The notes beneath the pieces are model-generated. The model was not told where the DNA came from. It saw only the letters and a list, made by a program, of their open reading frames with translations, and did not search any database. Of a DNA stretch of 64,000 bases, positions 38,199-47,693 are shown one piece after another. Numbering within the stretch: position 1 is the stretch's first letter; each line of letters starts with the position of its first letter. The stretch is taken from positions 1 through 64,000 of the forward strand of contig NZ_VJWE01000016.1 in the NCBI RefSeq assembly GCF_007993815.1. Reading direction: 5' to 3'. The DNA comes from Acidovorax delafieldii. GTDB taxonomy: Bacteria > Pseudomonadota > Gammaproteobacteria > Burkholderiales > Burkholderiaceae_C. Position numbers and translations under genes: made by a program.

Positions 38199-38915
38199 AT
38201 GATGAAAAACACTACCAAATTGATAGCTGCCAGTGCATTGATCGCCTGCGCAAGCGCCGCTTTTGCCCAAAATGCGCCGACCCCTGAGCCGCGCAATGTG
38301 GTGCAGCTGTCGGCCGCGGGCACGGTGGAGGTGCAGCAAGACCTGCTGGTGCTCAACCTTGCCACCAGCAAAGAGGCCGCCGATGCCGCCACCGTGCAAA
38401 CCCAACTCAAGCAGGCGCTGGATGCTGCACTGACCGAGGCCAAGCGCAATGCGCAGCCAGGCCAGCTGGAGGTGCGCACCGGTCCGTTCGGGCTGTACCC
38501 CCGCTATGGCAAGGACGGCAAGATCAACGGCTGGCAGGGCCGGGCCGAACTGGTGCTGGAGGGCCGTGACTTTGCACGCATCACGGCCACCGCCGGCAAG
38601 ATTCAGACCTTGGCGATCAGCCAGGTGGCGTTTGGCCTGTCGCGCGAGGCCCGCGCCAAGGTGGAGTCCGAGGCCCAGACCCAGGCCATCGAGCAGTTCA
38701 AGGCCCGTGCGGCCGAACTGGCCAAGGGCTTTGGATTTGCGAACTACAGCTTGCGCGAAGTGGCGGTGAACAGCAATGAAATGTCGCCCGGCCCCCGGCC
38801 CCGCATGATGGCCGCCGAGGCCAAGGCGGCGTCGTTCTCGGACTCAGCCGTGCCGGTGGAAGCGGGCAAGGCCCAGGTCACGGTGAACGTGTCGGGCTCG
38901 GTGCAGATGCGCTGA
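38199..38915 (+). CDS. SIMPL domain (DUF541) periplasmic protein
   Basis: Exported protein of 238 aa with a SIMPL domain, found in oxidative-stress-related periplasmic proteins; no enzymatic role is known. The signal peptide is MMKNTTKLIAASALIACASA followed by AFAQ. The mature part begins VVQLSAAGTVEVQQDLL. The signal-peptide DNA contains a rare ATA codon within TTGATAGCTGCCAGTGCA, which resembles the inverted form of the dispersed repeat. ATG codons at 38199 and 38202 are both possible. Confidence 0.85.
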   Translation: MMKNTTKLIAASALIACASAAFAQNAPTPEPRNVVQLSAAGTVEVQQDLLVLNLATSKEAADAATVQTQLKQALDAALTEAKRNAQPGQLEVRTGPFGLYPRYGKDGKINGWQGRAELVLEGRDFARITATAGKIQTLAISQVAFGLSREARAKVESEAQTQAIEQFKARAAELAKGFGFANYSLREVAVNSNEMSPGPRPRMMAAEAKAASFSDSAVPVEAGKAQVTVNVSGSVQMR

Positions 38916-38952
38916 GGCCTCTGAGCCCCCTGAGTCGCTGGGTGTGCCCTGT

Positions 38953-39009
38953 TTGAAATAAAAACGGCTGCAAGCGCTAGTGCAATAAGCGCTGGCAGCT
39001 ATCAAAAGC
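38953..39009 (+). repeat. Dispersed repeat, copy 5
   Basis: AAATAAAAACGGCTGCAAGC, then GCTAGTGCAATAAGCGC and TGGCAGCTATCAAAAG, between the convergent SIMPL and 3-hydroxybutyrate dehydrogenase genes. Confidence 0.78.
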
Positions 39010-39031
39010 AGAGCGATTGCTCAGCACCGGC

Positions 39032-39814
39032 TTACTGAGCAGCCCAGCCGCCGTCCATGTTCCACGCCACGCCACGCACGTTGTTGGCGGCGGGGGAGCA
39101 GAAGAACACGGCCAGTTCGCCCAACTCCTCGGGCGTAGTGAACTGCATCGAAGGCTCCTTCTCGCCCAGCAGCAGCTTCTTGGCTTCTTCATTGGATATG
39201 CCGTGTTCGGCGGCCTTGGCGTCCACCTGCTTTTGCACCAGTGGCGTCAGCACCCAGCCTGGGCAGATGGCGTTGCAGGTCACGCCGGTGGTGGCGTTTT
39301 CCAGCGCGGTGACCTTGGTCAGGCCCACGATGCCGTGCTTGGCGGCTACATAGGCGGACTTCTGAGCCGATCCCACCAGGCCGTGCACCGACGCCACGTT
39401 GATGATGCGGCCCCAGTTGGCGCTCTTCATCGCGGGCAGGGCCAGGCGCGAGGTGTGGAAGGCACTGGTCAGGTTGATGGCGATGATGGAGTCCCAGCGT
39501 TCGACGGGAAAGTTCTCCACATTGGCCACATGCTGGATGCCTGCGTTGTTGATCAGAATGTCCACGCGGCCAAACTGGCTGGCGCTGTACTTCATCATGT
39601 CTTCGATGTCGGCCACACGGCTCATATCGGCGCCGTGGTAAGCCACCTGGGCGCCCGCAGCCTCGCCAGCTGCCAGCACCTCGGCGCGGGGGCCATCCAC
39701 ATCGCCAAAGCCGTTGAGCACGATGTTGGCGCCCTGGCGCGCCAGGGCCTTGGCGATGCCAAGACCAATGCCGCTGGTGGAGCCGGTGACGAGGGCAGTT
39801 TTGCCTTTCAGCAT
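39032..39814 (-). CDS. 3-hydroxybutyrate dehydrogenase
   Basis: NAD-dependent oxidation of 3-hydroxybutyrate to acetoacetate in polyhydroxybutyrate recovery; 260 aa, short-chain dehydrogenase. The cofactor loop is TGSTSGIGLGIA, the active-site tyrosine and lysine are in AYVAAKHGIVGL, and NNAGIQHVANVE and the late WNMDGGW are typical of this enzyme. The ATG at 39814 has GGAGAG upstream. Together with phaR it points to polyhydroxybutyrate metabolism. Confidence 0.93.
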   Translation of the reverse strand: MLKGKTALVTGSTSGIGLGIAKALARQGANIVLNGFGDVDGPRAEVLAAGEAAGAQVAYHGADMSRVADIEDMMKYSASQFGRVDILINNAGIQHVANVENFPVERWDSIIAINLTSAFHTSRLALPAMKSANWGRIINVASVHGLVGSAQKSAYVAAKHGIVGLTKVTALENATTGVTCNAICPGWVLTPLVQKQVDAKAAEHGISNEEAKKLLLGEKEPSMQFTTPEELGELAVFFCSPAANNVRGVAWNMDGGWAAQ

Positions 39815-39930
39815 GGGAGTCTCTCCGAATGAATTACGATGCGACGACAAGAAAAAGTCGGCACTCAGGGGCAAGCGATGGGTGCCAACGACCACAGCAT
39901 TATCGAGCGCTGCCCCCGGATTTCGCACCC

Positions 39931-40899
39931 ATGATTGAACCTACGCTGAACTACGTACTGTGCCCAGGCCCCGCGGCCTCGCCGGAGACTCCAGACCGCG
40001 CACCCGCTCCCGCACAGCAGCACCGCATGGCGTATTGGGAGTGGAACGCCACCGGCAACCCGGCGCACCCGCACGTCATCGTCTGCGTGCATGGCCTGTC
40101 GCGCCAGGGGCGGGATTTTGATACCTTGGCCCGCGTGCTGAGCCAGCATGCACGGGTGATCTGCCCCGACGTGGTGGGCCGGGGGCGCAGCGACTGGCTG
40201 GCCGACCCCATGGGCTACCAGATTCCCCAATACGCGGCGGACATGCTGGCATTGCTTGCGCAGTTGCACCAGCAAGCCCCTATCACCACGCTGGACTGGG
40301 TGGGCACGAGCATGGGCGGGCTCATCGGCATGGGCATCACCGGCCAGCCCGCTCTGCCCTTGCCGGTGCCTGTGCGCCGGCTGGTGCTGAACGATGTGGG
40401 GCCTGTCATCCAGTGGCAGGCGCTGCAGCGCATCGGACAGTATCTGGGGCAGCCCGCGCGGTTTGCATCGCTGCAGCAGGCGGCCGATGCAATGTGGGCC
40501 ATCTCCACCAGCTTTGGCCCCCACACGCCCGCCCAGTGGCTGGAGCTGTCGCGCGCCATGGTGCGCGCGCTGCCGCAGTCCGCCGGAGGCGGCCTCGCGC
40601 TGCACTATGACCCGGCGATCGCCGTGCCGTTCAAGACGTTGACGCAGGAGGCTGCGGCGGCGGGCGAGGCGGCACTGTGGCAGCTGTATGACCACATCAC
40701 GGCCCAGACGTTGCTGTTGCGTGGTGGGCAGTCCGACCTGCTCTCACGCGATACGGCGCAGGCCATGGCGCAGCGCGGGCCCCGGGCCCGCGTGGTGGAG
40801 TTCGACGGTGTGGGCCACGCGCCCACGCTGGTGGTGGAAGACCAGGTCGCCGCAGTCGCGGATTTCCTGCCGGCGGCAGAAGGTGCTGTGGCCGGATGA
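39931..40899 (+). CDS. Alpha/beta hydrolase
   Basis: A 322-aa alpha/beta-fold hydrolase of unknown substrate. The oxyanion segment is CVHGLSRQGRDF, the nucleophile is the serine of VGTSMGGLIG, the acid is near LLLRGGQSDLL, and the histidine is in VGHAPTL. The ATG at 39931 is preferred over the longer frame from 39829. Its last four bases overlap the start of relA, so translation is coupled. Confidence 0.88.
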   Translation: MIEPTLNYVLCPGPAASPETPDRAPAPAQQHRMAYWEWNATGNPAHPHVIVCVHGLSRQGRDFDTLARVLSQHARVICPDVVGRGRSDWLADPMGYQIPQYAADMLALLAQLHQQAPITTLDWVGTSMGGLIGMGITGQPALPLPVPVRRLVLNDVGPVIQWQALQRIGQYLGQPARFASLQQAADAMWAISTSFGPHTPAQWLELSRAMVRALPQSAGGGLALHYDPAIAVPFKTLTQEAAAAGEAALWQLYDHITAQTLLLRGGQSDLLSRDTAQAMAQRGPRARVVEFDGVGHAPTLVVEDQVAAVADFLPAAEGAVAG

Positions 40900-43109
40900 A
40901 AACCAACCCCCCTGCACCAGCGTCTCTCACCCCCCAGGCCGACGCTGTCCCCCAGCTCATCGCCGCCACGGCGCACACCCTGCCGGAGCAGGTGAACGCA
41001 CTGGCCCGCGCGCGCGCTTTTGCCGAACCCCTGATGGCGGGCGAAACGCTCGACTCCGGCGAGAACACGCTGGCCCATGCCGATGCCGTGGCCGCCATCC
41101 TCAAGGGTATTGGCGGTTCCGAAGCCATGCAGGCGGCCAGCTATCTGGTGCACGCCTGCATCCATCTGAACAAACCCGAGGAGGTGATCGCCAAGGCCTT
41201 TGGCGCCAACTTTGCGGCGCTGGCGGTGGAGACCACCAAGCTGATGCGCGTGCAGCAGCAGGCCCGCGCGGCTGCGCCGCTGGACGACCCGGCCGTGCAG
41301 ACGGAGAACGTGCGCAAGATGCTGCTGGCGTTCTCGCGCGACCTGCGTGTGGTGATGCTGCGGCTGGCCTCGCGCTTGCAGACGCTCCGTTTTCATGCGG
41401 CCAGCAAGCGCCCCGTGTCGCCCAGCCTGGCGCGCGAGTCGTTGCAGGTGTTTGCGCCGCTGGCGAACCGCCTGGGTATCTGGCAGGTGAAGTGGGAGCT
41501 GGAGGACCTGTCCTTCCGCTTCCTGGAGCCCGACACCTACAAGGAAGTGGCCCGCCTGCTCGACGAAAAGCGTGGCGAGCGTGAGGTCTACATGGAGCAG
41601 CTGCGCGCGCGGCTCGAATCCGACCTGCGTGCGCGCAGCATCAGCGCCACCGTGGCGGGCCGCCCCAAGCACATCTACAGCATCGTCAAGAAGATGCGTG
41701 GCAAGTCGCTCAACTTCGACCAGGTGTTCGACATCCGCGCGCTGCGTGTGGTGGTGCCCACGGTGAAGGACTGCTACGCCGCCCTGAGCTGGGTGCACGA
41801 GCAGTTCAAGCCCATCGTGGAGGAGTTTGACGACTACATCGCCAAGCCCAAACCCAACGGCTACCAGTCGCTGCACACCATCGTGCGGGACGACAACGGC
41901 AAGCCGATCGAGATCCAGATCCGCACCCAGGCCATGCACGAACACGCCGAGCATGGCGTGGCAGCGCACTGGGCCTATAAGGAGGCCGGGGCCAAAGGTT
42001 ATGCGGGTGTGTCTGCAACGGGCGAGTACGACGCCAAGATTGCCGTGCTGCGCCAGCTGCTGGCGTGGGAGCGGGACCTGGCGGGCGCGTTGCCCAACCG
42101 GGGCTTGTTCGAGGACCGCATCTACGTGCTGACCCCCGATGCCGCCGTGGTGGAGCTGCCCCAGGGCGCCACCCCGGTGGACTTTGCCTACTCCGTCCAC
42201 ACCAGCCTGGGCCACCGCTGCCGGGGCGCCAAGGTCGATGGTGTGATGGTGCCGCTCAATACCCCGTTGCAAAACGGGCAGACTGTTGAAATCTCCACGG
42301 TCAAGGAAGGGCGCCCCTCGCGCGACTGGCTCAATGCCGAGCTGGGCTATCTCACCAGCAACCGCGCCAAGGCCAAGGTGCGTGCCTGGTTCAACGCACA
42401 GGCCACGCACGAGACAGTGGCCCGGGGCCGCGAGGCGGTCGAAAAGCTGTTGCAGCGCGAAGGCAAGACCGCCATCAAGCTCGACGATCTGGCGGTGCAA
42501 CTGGGCTTCAAGTCGGCCGACGCGCTGTTTGAGGTGGTGGGCAAGGACGAGTTTTCGCTGCGCAACATCGAAACGGTGCTGCGCCCGCCCGAGCCCGTGC
42601 TGCAGCCCGATGATTACCTGCTGCTCAAGAAAACACGCACCAACGACGCGGCCCCCAAGGGCGGTGTGCTGGTGGTGGGCATCGACTCCCTGATGACGCA
42701 GCTGGCCAAGTGCTGCAAGCCCGCACCCCCGGACACCATCCGTGGCTTTGTCACGCGCGGCAAAGGGGTGAGCGTGCACCGTGCCGACTGCAGCAACTTC
42801 CGCGAGATGGCGGCACGCAATGCCGAGCGTGTGATCGAGGTGGAGTGGGGCGTGCCCAAGCCATCGGCATCCACGGCGGTGTACCCGGTGGACGTCGCGG
42901 TGGAGGCCGCAGACCGCCAGGGCCTGCTGCGCGACATCTCGGAAGTGTTTGCCCGCGAAAAAACCAATGTGATCGGTGTGCAGACCCAGTCCGTCAAAGG
43001 CACGGCGTGGATGACGTTCACGGTAGAAGTGTCCGACTCAGGCCGCCTGAACAAGGTGCTCGGCATCGTGGCTGGGGTGCAGGGCGTTCGTTCTGCCCGC
43101 CGCCGTTGA
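40896..43109 (+). CDS. relA: RelA-type (p)ppGpp synthetase with inactive hydrolase domain
   Basis: Stringent-response enzyme, 737 aa. The N-terminal HD hydrolase is degenerate: VHACIHLNKPEE replaces the HD and ED motifs. The synthetase has GRPKHIYSIVKKM and KPNGYQSLHT, with EFDD (310-313), the EXDD signature of monofunctional RelA. A TGS domain follows near 420-480, then a zinc-finger-like CCKPAPPDTIRGF region and an ACT domain at the end. Ribosome-dependent, amino-acid-starvation control is therefore expected. Its start overlaps the hydrolase gene. Confidence 0.95.
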   Translation: MKTNPPAPASLTPQADAVPQLIAATAHTLPEQVNALARARAFAEPLMAGETLDSGENTLAHADAVAAILKGIGGSEAMQAASYLVHACIHLNKPEEVIAKAFGANFAALAVETTKLMRVQQQARAAAPLDDPAVQTENVRKMLLAFSRDLRVVMLRLASRLQTLRFHAASKRPVSPSLARESLQVFAPLANRLGIWQVKWELEDLSFRFLEPDTYKEVARLLDEKRGEREVYMEQLRARLESDLRARSISATVAGRPKHIYSIVKKMRGKSLNFDQVFDIRALRVVVPTVKDCYAALSWVHEQFKPIVEEFDDYIAKPKPNGYQSLHTIVRDDNGKPIEIQIRTQAMHEHAEHGVAAHWAYKEAGAKGYAGVSATGEYDAKIAVLRQLLAWERDLAGALPNRGLFEDRIYVLTPDAAVVELPQGATPVDFAYSVHTSLGHRCRGAKVDGVMVPLNTPLQNGQTVEISTVKEGRPSRDWLNAELGYLTSNRAKAKVRAWFNAQATHETVARGREAVEKLLQREGKTAIKLDDLAVQLGFKSADALFEVVGKDEFSLRNIETVLRPPEPVLQPDDYLLLKKTRTNDAAPKGGVLVVGIDSLMTQLAKCCKPAPPDTIRGFVTRGKGVSVHRADCSNFREMAARNAERVIEVEWGVPKPSASTAVYPVDVAVEAADRQGLLRDISEVFAREKTNVIGVQTQSVKGTAWMTFTVEVSDSGRLNKVLGIVAGVQGVRSARRR

Positions 43110-43225
43110 GGCGAGGCGCGCGCGGGCCTTGCCTGTGAGCCCGCTTCCCGCGCGTTGTGTGATTTGTAGCCTGCCGTGCCCGAGGGGGCGATTTTTATGG
43201 CTATAATCGTGGTCTTGATAACGAC

Positions 43226-43302
43226 AGGCGCGTAGCTCAGCTGGTTAGAGCACCACCTTGACATGGTGGGGGTCGTTGGTTCGAGTCCAATCGCGCCTAC
43301 CA
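43226..43302 (+). tRNA. tRNA-Val (anticodon GAC)
   Basis: A 77-nt tRNA. Acceptor arms AGGCGCG and CGCGCCT pair, the anticodon loop is TTGACAT on a CCACC/GGTGG stem, the T-arm has GGTTCGAGTCC, and CCA is encoded. TATAAT at 43202-43207 lies 18 bases upstream. Confidence 0.97.
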
Positions 43303-43612
43303 AGTTTTTCGCTGAAAGAAACCAGCTTTCAGATCCATAAAAAACTTGGCAACAACACCGCACTTGGTGTTCACAGAGCAAGCCACCGCAAGGTGGCTTT
43401 TTTGTTTCTGCTTCTTTCTTCCCTCGCCAAGGGCTGTTGCTGGGGCGTTGTGCGTAAAAGGCTGCACGGCATACGGCGCCTCAAGCATCAGTCGCCCACG
43501 CGACACATTGGTGCCCGACATCATCAGGGTATTCCTTTGCCGCTGCGGCGCGGCAGTCTCCCTAGAATGTGCTGCACTGCAATACATGGGTTTTGAGCCC
43601 GAGGAGTTCGTT
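43303..43612 (+). promoter_or_regulatory. Intergenic region between tRNA-Val and phaR
   Basis: No gene is seen. It contains the tRNA terminator and, near the right end, a TAGAAT -10-like box (43563-43568) for phaR, 44 bases before its start. Confidence 0.5.
43380..43403 (+). terminator. Rho-independent terminator after tRNA-Val(GAC)
   Basis: Stem AAGCCACC / GGTGGCTT with loop GCAA, followed by TTTTT. Confidence 0.85.
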
Positions 43613-44146
43613 GTGTCCGAACCGAAAACCGCTGCGTCCAAATCGGCCCAGCGCGTCATCAAGAAGTACCCCAACCGCCGTCTGTACGACACAGACACCT
43701 CCACCTACATCACCCTGGCCGAGGTGCGCCAGCTGGTGATGGACCACCAGAACGTGGTGGTGCGCGACGCCAAGACGGGCGAAGACCTCACACGCAGCAT
43801 CCTGCTGCAGATCATTTTGGAAGAGGAGGCGGGCGGCGCCCCGATGTTCACCGAGGCGGTGCTGGCCAACATCATCCGGTTCTATGGCCATGCCATGCAG
43901 GGGTTCATGGGCGCGTACCTGGAGAAGAACGTCCAGGCCTTCACCGACGTGCAGACCAAGCTGGCCGAGCAGTCCCAAAGCGTGACGCCCGAGATGTGGG
44001 CGCAGTTCATGAGCCTGCAGTCGCCCATGCTCAAGGGCATGATGGGCAACTATGTCGAGCAGTCGCAGACCATGCTGGCCCAGATGCAGGAGCAGATGCA
44101 AAAGCAGACGGAGCAGATGCTGGGCGCATTTGGACTGAAAAGATAG
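43613..44146 (+). CDS. phaR: Polyhydroxyalkanoate synthesis regulator PhaR
   Basis: Repressor that controls phasin and polymer synthesis genes; 177 aa. The N-terminal DNA- and polymer-binding domain contains RVIKKYPNRRLYDTDTSTYI, and a second domain spans about 65-110. The tail is methionine- and glutamine-rich and probably coiled. The GTG at 43613 is chosen because GAGGAG lies seven bases before it; an in-frame ATG at 43586 lacks such a site. Hairpin sequence without a T-run follows the gene. Confidence 0.93.
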   Translation: MSEPKTAASKSAQRVIKKYPNRRLYDTDTSTYITLAEVRQLVMDHQNVVVRDAKTGEDLTRSILLQIILEEEAGGAPMFTEAVLANIIRFYGHAMQGFMGAYLEKNVQAFTDVQTKLAEQSQSVTPEMWAQFMSLQSPMLKGMMGNYVEQSQTMLAQMQEQMQKQTEQMLGAFGLKR

Positions 44147-44151
44147 CCCCC

Positions 44152-44168
44152 GAGGCGCCTGCGGCGCC
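44152..44168 (+). terminator. GC-rich hairpin after phaR
   Basis: Stem AGGCGCC / GGCGCCT with a three-base loop directly after the phaR stop. No T-run follows, so it is a weak or Rho-assisted terminator at best. Confidence 0.4.
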
Positions 44169-44325
44169 TTGCCCCCGGGCGGCGCCGCTATAGCGGCGGT
44201 GCTGCCTTTAAATCGCGGCTGCGGGCTGGTGCAGCACCGGTTGCGCAGGTTGCGGCAGGTGGCAAACCTTGCGATGAATCGGCAATCCTGACCGCTCAAC
44301 GCCGGAACTGGGACAATACGGGGAT

Positions 44326-45717
44326 ATGAGCGAAGCAATTGCCCCCACCAAAACACCCAAAGTCGGATTCGTCAGCCTGGGATGCCCCAAGGCGCTGACC
44401 GATTCCGAGCTGATCCTCACGCAGCTGAGCGCCGAGGGTTACGAAACCTCCAAGACCTTCCAGGGTGCCGACCTGGTCATCGTCAACACCTGCGGCTTCA
44501 TCGACGATGCCGTGAAAGAAAGCCTGGACACCATTGGCGAAGCCCTGGCCGAGAACGGCAAGGTCATCGTCACCGGCTGCCTGGGCGCCCGCACGGGTGA
44601 CGATGGCGGCAACATGGTGCGCCAGATGCACCCCAGCGTGCTGGCCGTGACCGGGCCCCATGCCACGCAAGAGGTGATGGATGCGGTCCACCTGAACCTG
44701 CCCAAGCCCCACGACCCGTTCGTGGACCTGGTGCCCGGCAGCTTTGGCATCGCGGGCATCAAGCTCACGCCCAAGCACTACGCTTACCTCAAGATCAGCG
44801 AAGGCTGCAACCACCGTTGTACCTTCTGCATCATCCCGTCCATGCGCGGCGATCTGGTGTCGCGCCCCATTGGCGACGTGCTAAGCGAGGCCAAGGCCTT
44901 GTTTGAAGGTGGTGTGAAAGAGTTGCTGGTGATCAGCCAGGACACCTCGGCCTATGGCGTGGACGTGAAGTACCGCACGGGCTTCTGGGACGGAAAGCCC
45001 GTCAAGACCCGCATGCTGGAGCTGGTGCAGACGCTGGGCGAGATTGCCGAGCCCTATGGCGCCTGGGTGCGCCTGCACTATGTGTACCCGTACCCCAGCG
45101 TGGACGAAGTGATCCCACTCATGGCCACGGGCAAGGTGCTGCCGTACCTGGACGTGCCTTTCCAGCACAGCCACCCTGACGTATTGAAGCGCATGAAGCG
45201 CCCCGCCAGCGGCGAGCGCAACCTGGAGCGCATCCTGCGCTGGCGCGAAGCCTGCCCCGAGCTGGTCATCCGCAGCACCTTCATTGCGGGCTTTCCGGGC
45301 GAGACGGAGGAAGAGTTCCAGCACCTGCTCGACTTCGTGCGCGAGGCGCAGATTGACCGTGCGGGCTGCTTTGCCTACAGCGATGTGAATGGCGCTGCGG
45401 CCAACGAGCTGCCCGGCATGCTGCCGATGGAAGTGCGCGAAGAGCGCCGTGCCCGCTTCATGGCGGTGGCGGAAGAGGTCTCGATCGCCAGGCTGCAGCG
45501 CCGGGTGGGTGCCACCATGCAGGTGCTGGTGGACCATGCACCTGCCCTGGGCCGCAAAGGGGGTGTGGGCCGCACTTATGCGGATGCGCCCGAGATCGAC
45601 GGCACCGTGCAGCTGCTGCCGCCCGAGAAGATCAGCAAGCAGCTCAAGGTGGGGGAGTTCACCAAGGCACGTATCGTGGGCGTGCAGGGGCACGACCTGG
45701 TGGCGCAACCTATCTGA
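44326..45717 (+). CDS. rimO: Ribosomal protein S12 methylthiotransferase RimO
   Basis: Radical-SAM enzyme that adds a methylthio group to an aspartate of ribosomal protein S12; 463 aa. The N-terminal Fe-S domain begins [16 protein letters not shown]. The radical-SAM cysteines are C161, C165 and C168 in [13 protein letters not shown] domain closes the protein. GACAAT (44312-44317) lies eight bases before the ATG and there is no Shine-Dalgarno, suggesting a leaderless mRNA. Confidence 0.96.
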   Translation: MSEAIAPTKTPKVGFVSLGCPKALTDSELILTQLSAEGYETSKTFQGADLVIVNTCGFIDDAVKESLDTIGEALAENGKVIVTGCLGARTGDDGGNMVRQMHPSVLAVTGPHATQEVMDAVHLNLPKPHDPFVDLVPGSFGIAGIKLTPKHYAYLKISEGCNHRCTFCIIPSMRGDLVSRPIGDVLSEAKALFEGGVKELLVISQDTSAYGVDVKYRTGFWDGKPVKTRMLELVQTLGEIAEPYGAWVRLHYVYPYPSVDEVIPLMATGKVLPYLDVPFQHSHPDVLKRMKRPASGERNLERILRWREACPELVIRSTFIAGFPGETEEEFQHLLDFVREAQIDRAGCFAYSDVNGAAANELPGMLPMEVREERRARFMAVAEEVSIARLQRRVGATMQVLVDHAPALGRKGGVGRTYADAPEIDGTVQLLPPEKISKQLKVGEFTKARIVGVQGHDLVAQPI

Positions 45718-45776
45718 TTGCTATTTAATTCGTAGCGTTGGACCCATGCAGCACTAGCGCATTGGCTCTGAATCAT
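45715..45776 (-). repeat. Dispersed repeat, copy 6 (inverted)
   Basis: On the minus strand: GAGCCAATGCGCTAGTGC, then TGCATGGGTCC and ACGCTACGAATTAAATAG. It touches the rimO stop codon and is followed by the terminator. Confidence 0.65.
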
Positions 45777-45805
45777 AAAAAAGGCTTCCCGAGGGAAGCC
45801 TTTTT
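45777..45805. terminator. Bidirectional terminator between rimO and efp
   Basis: Stem GGCTTCCC / GGGAAGCC with a two-base loop, flanked by A6 on the left and T5 on the right, so it can stop transcription in both directions. Confidence 0.92.
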
Positions 45806-45855
45806 CTTTGGGGGATCTCCTGTGAGGGAGAGAGGGCTGCGAGCCCTTGCCGCCC

Positions 45856-46410
45856 TTAGACGCGCTTGCGGTATTCGCCAGTGCGGGTGTCGATTTCGAT
45901 CTTGTCGCCTTGGCTGACGAACAGGGGCACGGGCACTTCGAAGCCGGTGGCGATCTTGGCAGGCTTCATGACCTTGCCGGAGGTGTCGCCCTTGACGGCG
46001 GGTTCCGTCCAGGTGATTTCGCGCTCGACGCTGGTGGGCAGTTCGACCGAGATGGCCTTGCCGTCATAGAACACCACTTCCACGGTCATGCCGTCTTCCA
46101 GGTAGTTCAGCGAGTCGCCCATGTTTTCGGCTTCCACTTCGTACTGGTTGTACTCGGTGTCCATGCACACGTACATGGGGTCGGCAAAGTAGGAGTAGGT
46201 GCACTCTTTCTTGTCCAGGATCACGTTGTCGATCTTGTCGTCGGCCTTGAACACGACTTCGGTGCCGAAGTTGCCGATCAGGCTCTTGAGCTTCATGCGC
46301 ACGGTGGCTGCACCGCGGCCGCCGCGGGCGTATTCGGTCTTCAGGACCACCATGGGGTCCTTGCCGTGCATGATGACGTTGCCGGCGCGGATTTCTTGAG
46401 CGATTTTCAT
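45856..46410 (-). CDS. efp: Elongation factor P (EarP-type)
   Basis: Relieves ribosome stalling at polyproline stretches; 184 aa. The tip of the KOW domain carries an arginine at position 32 ([11 protein letters not shown]) where E. coli has lysine. Arginine 32 is the residue rhamnosylated by EarP, whose gene lies immediately upstream in the same direction. The C-terminal OB domains include [20 protein letters not shown], usual for the family. Confidence 0.97.
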   Translation of the reverse strand: MKIAQEIRAGNVIMHGKDPMVVLKTEYARGGRGAATVRMKLKSLIGNFGTEVVFKADDKIDNVILDKKECTYSYFADPMYVCMDTEYNQYEVEAENMGDSLNYLEDGMTVEVVFYDGKAISVELPTSVEREITWTEPAVKGDTSGKVMKPAKIATGFEVPVPLFVSQGDKIEIDTRTGEYRKRV

Positions 46411-46550
46411 AGCAAGTTGCTTGGGTTGGGGCCGCTCAACGCGCGGGCTGGCAAACCATCTGGTTTGCGCGCCGGTGCATGTTCTGCGGCGAAAGTGCGC
46501 GGGGAGCAGGCACTGACATGCCGCACCTGATTTGCGCAAAGCCTCGGATT

Positions 46551-47693
46551 TTACCGTTTTTCGGCGACAAAGCCCAAAAGTTGTGCGACGAGGTTGTCCT
46601 GCGTCAGCAGGCGCGCACGGGCAGCCTGGGTGCAGGCGGTCCACTCTGCCAGCGTGTTGTCGTCCGGCCACTGCAGCGGCGCGGCGTCCAGCCCGTTCCA
46701 GGTGGCGTGGAACTGCCGCAGCGACGCAGGCGCCTGCAGCCAGTCCAGAAAGGCCCAGAGCTTGTCGTGGTGGGCGTTGTCGTGCTGCGGGTAGATCTGC
46801 CAGACAAAGGCCTGACCCGCCCACAGCGCACGCACCAGCGAGTCCTCGCCCCGCACCGCATTGAAGTCGCAGGCCCACAGCATCTCATCAAACGCTGGCT
46901 GGGGGCGGTGGGGAAGGTAGGACAAGGACAGCAGCCCCCGCTGGTCATGCGCTTGCGGACCTCCTTCGTTCCCGGAGGGCTCGGCCAGTGTCGCCCGCAC
47001 CGCAGCGGCCGGGCGGCCAGGCGTGACCAGCAGCTCGGTGGGTTGCAGCGCACACTGTTGCAGCAGGTGGGCCAGCGCCGGGGGCTCGTAGCAGAACAGC
47101 GACACCCAGCGGCTGCCTGGTGCTTCTTCGCCCCTGCCAAACAGTGCCCGGTGCTCCGTGCGCCAGGCGCTGCGGTCAAAAGCCTCGCGCCGCGCCATCA
47201 GATGGGGCTCGCGCAGGAGGCCGCCGGTGCCGGTCGTGAAGCCGGGGTAAAAAAACCAGCGCGTCCACCCCGATGCCGGGCCGGACAGAATGGGGGACGG
47301 CAGGCGGTGGGTGCGTGCGACGTAACCCTCTGCAGACAGGTATTCCAGGTTGATCCAGACAGGTTTGGAGCGATTTTGGCCAGAAGCGCTAGTGGAATAT
47401 GCGCTATACGCTATGAATTCAGGAGCAATATCGCAGCCGAAGGCCTCCACCATCACATCGGGTGGCGGCTCGTTGGGGCCCGGCGGCGGCGCGCCCCAGG
47501 GCCGCACCTCCACCCCGGGGCAGCCCCCAGGGGCCATCCATTGCAGCGCCGAGGCGTCGTCCACCCACAGGCGCACGCGGTGGCCCAGTGCGGCCAGCTG
47601 CGCCACCAGGCGCCAGCACACGCCAATGTCGCCAAAGTTGTCAATCACGCGGCAGAACACATCCCACTGCAGGGGCTGGCGGTCGGGGGTCAT
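46551..47693 (-). CDS. earP: EF-P arginine-32 rhamnosyltransferase EarP
   Basis: Transfers rhamnose from dTDP-rhamnose to EF-P; 380 aa, GT-B fold. The catalytic aspartates are in [14 protein letters not shown] (D18 and D22). The sugar-donor site includes [18 protein letters not shown] and [17 protein letters not shown]. Residues 91-110 ([20 protein letters not shown]) are encoded by a copy of the dispersed repeat, in frame, between FGCDIA and the conserved [10 protein letters not shown]. Its start overlaps the upstream LysR stop (ATGA at 47690-47693). No frame is broken. Confidence 0.94.
   Translation of the reverse strand: MTPDRQPLQWDVFCRVIDNFGDIGVCWRLVAQLAALGHRVRLWVDDASALQWMAPGGCPGVEVRPWGAPPPGPNEPPPDVMVEAFGCDIAPEFIAYSAYSTSASGQNRSKPVWINLEYLSAEGYVARTHRLPSPILSGPASGWTRWFFYPGFTTGTGGLLREPHLMARREAFDRSAWRTEHRALFGRGEEAPGSRWVSLFCYEPPALAHLLQQCALQPTELLVTPGRPAAAVRATLAEPSGNEGGPQAHDQRGLLSLSYLPHRPQPAFDEMLWACDFNAVRGEDSLVRALWAGQAFVWQIYPQHDNAHHDKLWAFLDWLQAPASLRQFHATWNGLDAAPLQWPDDNTLAEWTACTQAARARLLTQDNLVAQLLGFVAEKR
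47369..47432 (+). repeat. Dispersed repeat, copy 7, in frame inside earP
   Basis: CGATTTTGGCCAGAAGCG, then CTAGTGGAATATGCGC and a degraded right half CTATGAATTCAGGAG. The coding strand is AT-rich here and includes the rare ATA codon. The reading frame of earP passes through without a stop. Confidence 0.85.

Noticed and set aside
44147..44325. Structured RNA between phaR and rimO
   Set aside because: It contains GC-rich palindromes, but no arrangement matches a riboswitch or known small RNA, and the sequence alone does not support one.
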